DNA of 9,680 nt. It comes from Candidatus Uhrbacteria bacterium. Its GTDB lineage: Bacteria > Patescibacteriota > Patescibacteriia > UBA9934 > UBA10169. A model generated the notes under the pieces. That model did not search any database. It saw nothing but the letters and a program-made list of their open reading frames with translations, and was not told the origin of the DNA. Position numbers and translations under genes: made by a program. The number at the start of each line of letters is the position of its first letter. Within the stretch, counting starts at the first letter, position 1. Shown in pieces: positions 6,283 through 9,680 of this stretch. Location of the stretch: positions 8,566-18,245 of the forward strand of contig DNYJ01000008.1 in the NCBI GenBank assembly GCA_003505155.1, read 5' to 3'.

Positions 6283-8761
6283 CGAACTTCCGCTCCCCGA
6301 CGAGAATCTCGGCCGGGTTGAAGACACGAGCATCGTTTCCGAAATGGAGACGAGCTATTTAGACTATGCCATGTCGGTCATTGTCCAGCGTGCGCTTCCC
6401 GACGTGCGCGATGGACTCAAGCCCGTCCAGCGCCGCATTCTCTATTCCATGTGGCAGTCGGGTTTGCGGGCGAACGCGAAATTTAAGAAGTGCGCCACGG
6501 TCGTCGGAGACGTGCTGGGAAAATATCATCCGCACGGAGACTCTTCCGTCTATGCGGCTTTGGTGCGCATGGCGCAGGATTTTTCCCTGCGCTACCCGCT
6601 CGTGCGCGGACAGGGCAACTTCGGTTCCATTGACGGCGACGACGCGGCCGCTTACCGCTACACGGAGGCGAAGCTCGAGGGCATCGCCGAGGAAGTGCTA
6701 ACCGACATCGAAAAGGAAACGGTTGACTTCGCTCCCAACTACGACGGCTCGCACAAGGAACCGCGCGTGCTTCCTTCCAAGCTCCCGACGCTTCTTTTGG
6801 ACGGCACGTTGGGCATTGCGGTCGGGATGGCCACGAGCATCCCTCCGCACAATCTCACGGAGCTGTGTCTTGCCATCGAACACCTGATCGAGCATCCGGA
6901 AGCTGGGGTGGAAGATCTCATGGAGTTCGTGAAAGGCCCCGACTTTCCCGTTGGCGGCATTCTCTACAGCACGGAAGACATCCGGCAGATGTACGCAAGC
7001 GGCCGCGGCGGCATCGTGGCGCGGGCTCGCACCGAGATCGTGGAACAGAAGGGCGGCTACGCCATCATCGTTTCGGAAATTCCCTACATGGTGAACAAGG
7101 CGAGCCTCGTTGAGCGCATCGCCGCTCTCGTGCAGGAAAAGAAAATCGAAGGCATCCGCGACTTGCGCGACGAGTCCAACAAGAAAGGCATCCGCGTGGT
7201 GATCGAACTCAAGAAGGACGCCTACCCGAAGAAAGTCTTGAACCGCCTCTTCCAGCTCACGCAACTGCAGGAAACATTTCACGGCAACTTCGTGGCGCTC
7301 GTGGGCGGCCTTTCTCCGCGCCTCCTCACGCTCAAGAACATTTTGGAAGAGCACGTGAAGCACCGTGAAGAGGTGATCCGCCGCCGTACGCAGTTTGATT
7401 TGGACAAGGCGCGAGCGCGCACACACATTCTCGAAGGCTTGCGCATCGCCATCGCGCAGATTGACAAGGTGATCGAAACGATCAAGAAGTCCAAGGATCA
7501 GGACGAGGCGCGCGTGAATCTCATGAAGAAGTTCAAACTCTCTGAAATCCAAGCCAACGCCATTTTGGAAATGCAGCTGCGGAGGCTGGCTAACCTCGAG
7601 CGGTTGAAGATCGAGGAAGAATATAAGGAGAAGCAGGCTCTTATGAAAGAGCTCGAAGGCGTGTTGAAGTCGCCGGTGAAGGTTCGAGGGCTCATCAAGA
7701 CAGAAATGAAGGAGTTGCGCGAGAAGTACGGCGACGCGCGGCGGACGGAGATCGTCAAGCACGGCGTCAAGGATTTCCGCATCGAGGACGTGATTCCCGA
7801 TGCGCCCACCGTTGTCATGATCACGCGCGGCGGCTACATTAAACGGCTCCCGCCCGACACGTTCAAGGCGCAGGCGCGCGGAGGCAAGGGCGTGTCCGGA
7901 CAGACGCTCAAGGAAGAGGATGCGATTGATCAAGTCTTTACAACCTCGACGCACAAGGATCTCCTCTTCTTCACGAACCGCGGGCGCGTGTTCAAGCTCA
8001 AGGCCTACGACGTGCCGGAGGCGAGCCGCACCGCGAAGGGACAGGCGCTTGTGAATTTTCTTCAGCTTGCGCCCGGAGAACTCATCACGACCGCACTTTC
8101 GCTTTCTGACCTTGAAAAGTATCGCTACCTTATGATGGTAACCTCGAAAGCGACGATCAAGAAAGTCGCTCTCGACCAGTTTGAGAACGTGCGCAAGAGC
8201 GGGCTCATGGCGATCAAGTTGAACGAGGGCGACACGCTTGAATGGGTGAAACCGACGACGGGGGACAACACGATCATGCTCGTGACGTCCAATGGTCAGG
8301 CGATTCGGTTTGAAGAAGACGACGTGCGCGCGATGGGGCGTGCGGCCGCGGGCGTGCGAGGGATCCGTCTCAAAGGCGATGACTCGGTTGTAGGGATGGC
8401 GGTGGTGCCAGTCAAGGTGAAGAAGGATATTTTCCAGTTCTTCGTGTTGATGCAAAAAGGTTATGGAAAGCGCACGCCAATCGAGGAATATAAAATCCAG
8501 GGCCGTGGCGGTTCTGGGATCAAGACGGCGAATATTACGTCCAAGACGGGCCCCATCGTCTCGGCGCGTCTTGTGCAAGCGGATGATCCGCGTGACTTGC
8601 TCGTCGTGTCCGATGCCGGACAAGTGATCCGCACCGCGCTCAAATCTGTCTCTGTCCTCTCTCGAGCGACGCAGGGCGTGAAGATCATGCGGTTTAAAAA
8701 GGATGCGGATTCGGTCGCCACCGCAACGCTCGTGGGCGGCGGAGACTGGGGAGAAGAGTGA
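6257..8761 (+). CDS. gyrA: DNA gyrase subunit A
   Basis: Breakage-reunion subunit of DNA gyrase; with GyrB it introduces negative supercoils using ATP. The 834-residue length is normal. The N-terminal winged-helix/tower part includes [28 protein letters not shown], split here as residues 33-45 and 46-60, then HPHGDSSVY (91-99) and [11 protein letters not shown] (118-128). The catalytic Tyr is Y135 in YRYTEAKL. The C-terminal beta-pinwheel contains the GyrA box QARGGKG (539-545), which favours gyrase A over topoisomerase IV ParC. The residue matching E. coli Asp87 is Ala100 (codon 6554-6556), while Ser83 is kept as Ser96. The protein lacks a long acidic C-terminal tail. The start at 6257 is favoured because the conserved ETSYLDYAM begins about 30 residues later, as in relatives. 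No SD precedes it and it overlaps the previous gene by 26 bases, so coupled translation is likely. Confidence 0.97.
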   Translation: MPTKKPTTDELPLPDENLGRVEDTSIVSEMETSYLDYAMSVIVQRALPDVRDGLKPVQRRILYSMWQSGLRANAKFKKCATVVGDVLGKYHPHGDSSVYAALVRMAQDFSLRYPLVRGQGNFGSIDGDDAAAYRYTEAKLEGIAEEVLTDIEKETVDFAPNYDGSHKEPRVLPSKLPTLLLDGTLGIAVGMATSIPPHNLTELCLAIEHLIEHPEAGVEDLMEFVKGPDFPVGGILYSTEDIRQMYASGRGGIVARARTEIVEQKGGYAIIVSEIPYMVNKASLVERIAALVQEKKIEGIRDLRDESNKKGIRVVIELKKDAYPKKVLNRLFQLTQLQETFHGNFVALVGGLSPRLLTLKNILEEHVKHREEVIRRRTQFDLDKARARTHILEGLRIAIAQIDKVIETIKKSKDQDEARVNLMKKFKLSEIQANAILEMQLRRLANLERLKIEEEYKEKQALMKELEGVLKSPVKVRGLIKTEMKELREKYGDARRTEIVKHGVKDFRIEDVIPDAPTVVMITRGGYIKRLPPDTFKAQARGGKGVSGQTLKEEDAIDQVFTTSTHKDLLFFTNRGRVFKLKAYDVPEASRTAKGQALVNFLQLAPGELITTALSLSDLEKYRYLMMVTSKATIKKVALDQFENVRKSGLMAIKLNEGDTLEWVKPTTGDNTIMLVTSNGQAIRFEEDDVRAMGRAAAGVRGIRLKGDDSVVGMAVVPVKVKKDIFQFFVLMQKGYGKRTPIEEYKIQGRGGSGIKTANITSKTGPIVSARLVQADDPRDLLVVSDAGQVIRTALKSVSVLSRATQGVKIMRFKKDADSVATATLVGGGDWGEE

Positions 8762-8788
8762 GTCTCCGAAACTTCTGAAGAAGTAAAT

Positions 8789-8815
8789 TCAAAAGAGCCT
8801 CACGGGCTCTTTTGA
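8789..8815. terminator. Bidirectional terminator between gyrA and the convergent gene
   Basis: TCAAAAGAGCC (8789-8799) pairs perfectly over 11 bases with GGCTCTTTTGA (8805-8815) around the loop TCACG. The stem carries TTTT on its 3' arm in both directions, as in a two-way intrinsic terminator, 27 bases after the gyrA stop. The stop codon of the convergent minus-strand gene (8800-8802) is in the loop, and its last residues are encoded by the stem. A smaller hairpin (ACTTC/GAAGT, 8771-8784) precedes it on the plus strand. Confidence 0.8.
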
Positions 8816-9680
8816 GGTTCAGCGCTTTCCCATCGTTCTTTCGGACGAGACGGCGGCGGAGGGAGAAGTTCGTCAAAGATCCTCTGAAGTTCTGACGAGG
8901 GTATTTTCCCCGTTTCCCGCGGACCCAGCACGCTTCGGAACAGGGCTTGGTCCGGTAGGGACCACACGTGGTTTGAATCAGCAAGGATGCCTCGAAGCCA
9001 CTCTTTCTCGTGCTTAATTACGTCTCGCGTCGTGTCTGTATATTTATCGAGCGAATGAGGAGACAATGGTTGGTCATACAAGGGCTCGTAATTCAGGGGT
9101 TCGTAATTTCTTAAGATTGCTAGATGCGATTCGGTTGTTGTATTGCTAAGAAGCCCACCCTGTTCGAGCACGCCTACAACGATTCTCAACTCCGCCAAGT
9201 CACTTCGTGCTTCGTGAATTTTGCTGAATAGTGGATGGGGCTCCGAGTATTTTTTAAACTCGTCCGATAGGGAGTCGTTGCGCTCGTACCAGTTGAAACG
9301 GATCCATAGCTGTTTATAGTTTTCTTGTATCTCATCGAGCTTTCGTAGGCGTGCTTCTCCCGACATTGTTTCGGGCTGTAAGAGCATTGTCTTAAGACCC
9401 TCGGCTCGCCACGTGAGGTCACTTTTTGACGCTTCTGTGATTGTGTCTTTGGATCGAACGACGTTCTTGAAGTCTTCGAGAGCTTGTGTCGTTTGCCGGA
9501 ACATAAAATCGGCCAGCATGGCTTCGTTTGTTTCCGTATCGGTCTCTTGCTTTTGTTCTGGTGCTGATTCCGGATTTTCGTTGCCAAGACTCCCGATCTT
9601 CTCTCCATTGATGCGAAATTCGAGGTAGCCGGGGAATGGCTCGCTCGGTTCTCTACGGAACTCGCCGATGTGTTCGATGG
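8800..9680 (-). CDS. Unrecognised protein, 5' end outside window
   Basis: Not recognised. The frame is open from the window edge to the stop at 8800, giving 292 visible residues. An internal ATG at 9517-9519 is unlikely to be the true start, because the upstream codons also read as sensible protein (FPGYLEFRINGEKIGSLG) followed by a Glu/Gln/Pro-rich linker (ENPESAPEQKQETDTETNEA). After the linker the protein is mostly polar and probably helical (TQALEDFKNVVRSKD; ARLRKLDEIQENYKQLWIRF). Next comes a short repeat NYEPL-NYEPL-YDQPL, then helices and a proline-rich C-terminus (LLPPPPSRPKERWE). No membrane segment is visible in this part. By eye its codons are more AT-rich than those of gyrA or ftsH, which could mean a lineage-specific or acquired gene. 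It converges on gyrA and shares its terminator. No function can be assigned. Confidence 0.75.
   Translation of the reverse strand, partial: IEHIGEFRREPSEPFPGYLEFRINGEKIGSLGNENPESAPEQKQETDTETNEAMLADFMFRQTTQALEDFKNVVRSKDTITEASKSDLTWRAEGLKTMLLQPETMSGEARLRKLDEIQENYKQLWIRFNWYERNDSLSDEFKKYSEPHPLFSKIHEARSDLAELRIVVGVLEQGGLLSNTTTESHLAILRNYEPLNYEPLYDQPLSPHSLDKYTDTTRDVIKHEKEWLRGILADSNHVWSLPDQALFRSVLGPRETGKIPSSELQRIFDELLPPPPSRPKERWESAEPQKSP
9080..9109 (-). repeat. In-frame 15-base tandem repeat (two copies)
   Basis: Two adjacent 15-base units (9080-9094 and 9095-9109) match at 12 of 15 positions and encode NYEPL twice. The next five residues, YDQPL, look like a more diverged third unit. The repeat keeps the reading frame of the minus-strand orphan gene. 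Confidence 0.7.

Noticed and set aside
5263..6333. Minus-strand open frame of 356 codons across the MBL-fold and small membrane genes
   Set aside because: It would span the antisense of three genes and give a His/Arg-rich product without motifs. The plus-strand frames have better composition and operon spacing.
6698..8623. Long minus-strand open frame (641 codons) opposite gyrA
   Set aside because: It lies wholly antisense to a clearly recognisable gyrA. Its product is rich in His, Arg and Leu with no recognisable motif, as expected of the complement of a GC-rich coding frame that seldom uses codons giving antisense stops.

Overview
The window is bacterial chromosomal DNA, densely coded and fairly GC-rich, with housekeeping genes and no sign of mobile elements, CRISPR, tRNA or rRNA. 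The gene style suggests a member of the Patescibacteria (Candidate Phyla Radiation). The hints are a compact four-domain S1 protein, short intergenic gaps, an MBL-fold protein of a type I associate with that group, and several small unrecognised proteins. No single marker here proves the lineage, so this placement is an inference.

Left half, minus strand (about 3-4590), read right to left: a stand-alone acyl carrier protein (acpP); a non-coding gap of about 280 bases with two terminator-like hairpins, a good sigma70-type promoter and a structured leader; then a tight three-gene run of ribosomal protein S1 (rpsA), the membrane AAA+ protease FtsH (ftsH) and a multi-pass membrane protein. rpsA and ftsH overlap by the four bases ATGA. 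The membrane-protein gene begins inside the end of ftsH. Both downstream genes have clear Shine-Dalgarno (SD) sequences.

Middle (4591-4743): a divergent promoter region serving acpP on the left and a plus-strand operon on the right.

Right half, plus strand (4744-8761): a four-gene operon made of a helical/coiled-coil protein of unknown function, an MBL-fold protein that has lost nearly all its metal ligands, a small single-pass membrane protein, and DNA gyrase subunit A (gyrA). Gaps are 3 bases, 3 bases, then a 26-base overlap. These starts lack good SD sequences, unlike the minus-strand genes. The operon ends at a strong hairpin (8789-8815) that also contains the stop codon of a convergent gene.

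Right end (8800-9680, minus): an unrecognised gene whose reading frame stays open to the window edge, so its start lies outside. It looks more AT-rich than its neighbours and carries a small in-frame 15-base tandem repeat.

The most interesting points are the apparently dead MBL-fold protein encoded with gyrA and two unknown proteins, the leader structure ahead of rpsA, an alanine at the quinolone-interaction position of GyrA, and the orphan gene at the right edge. No clearly new large system is visible.
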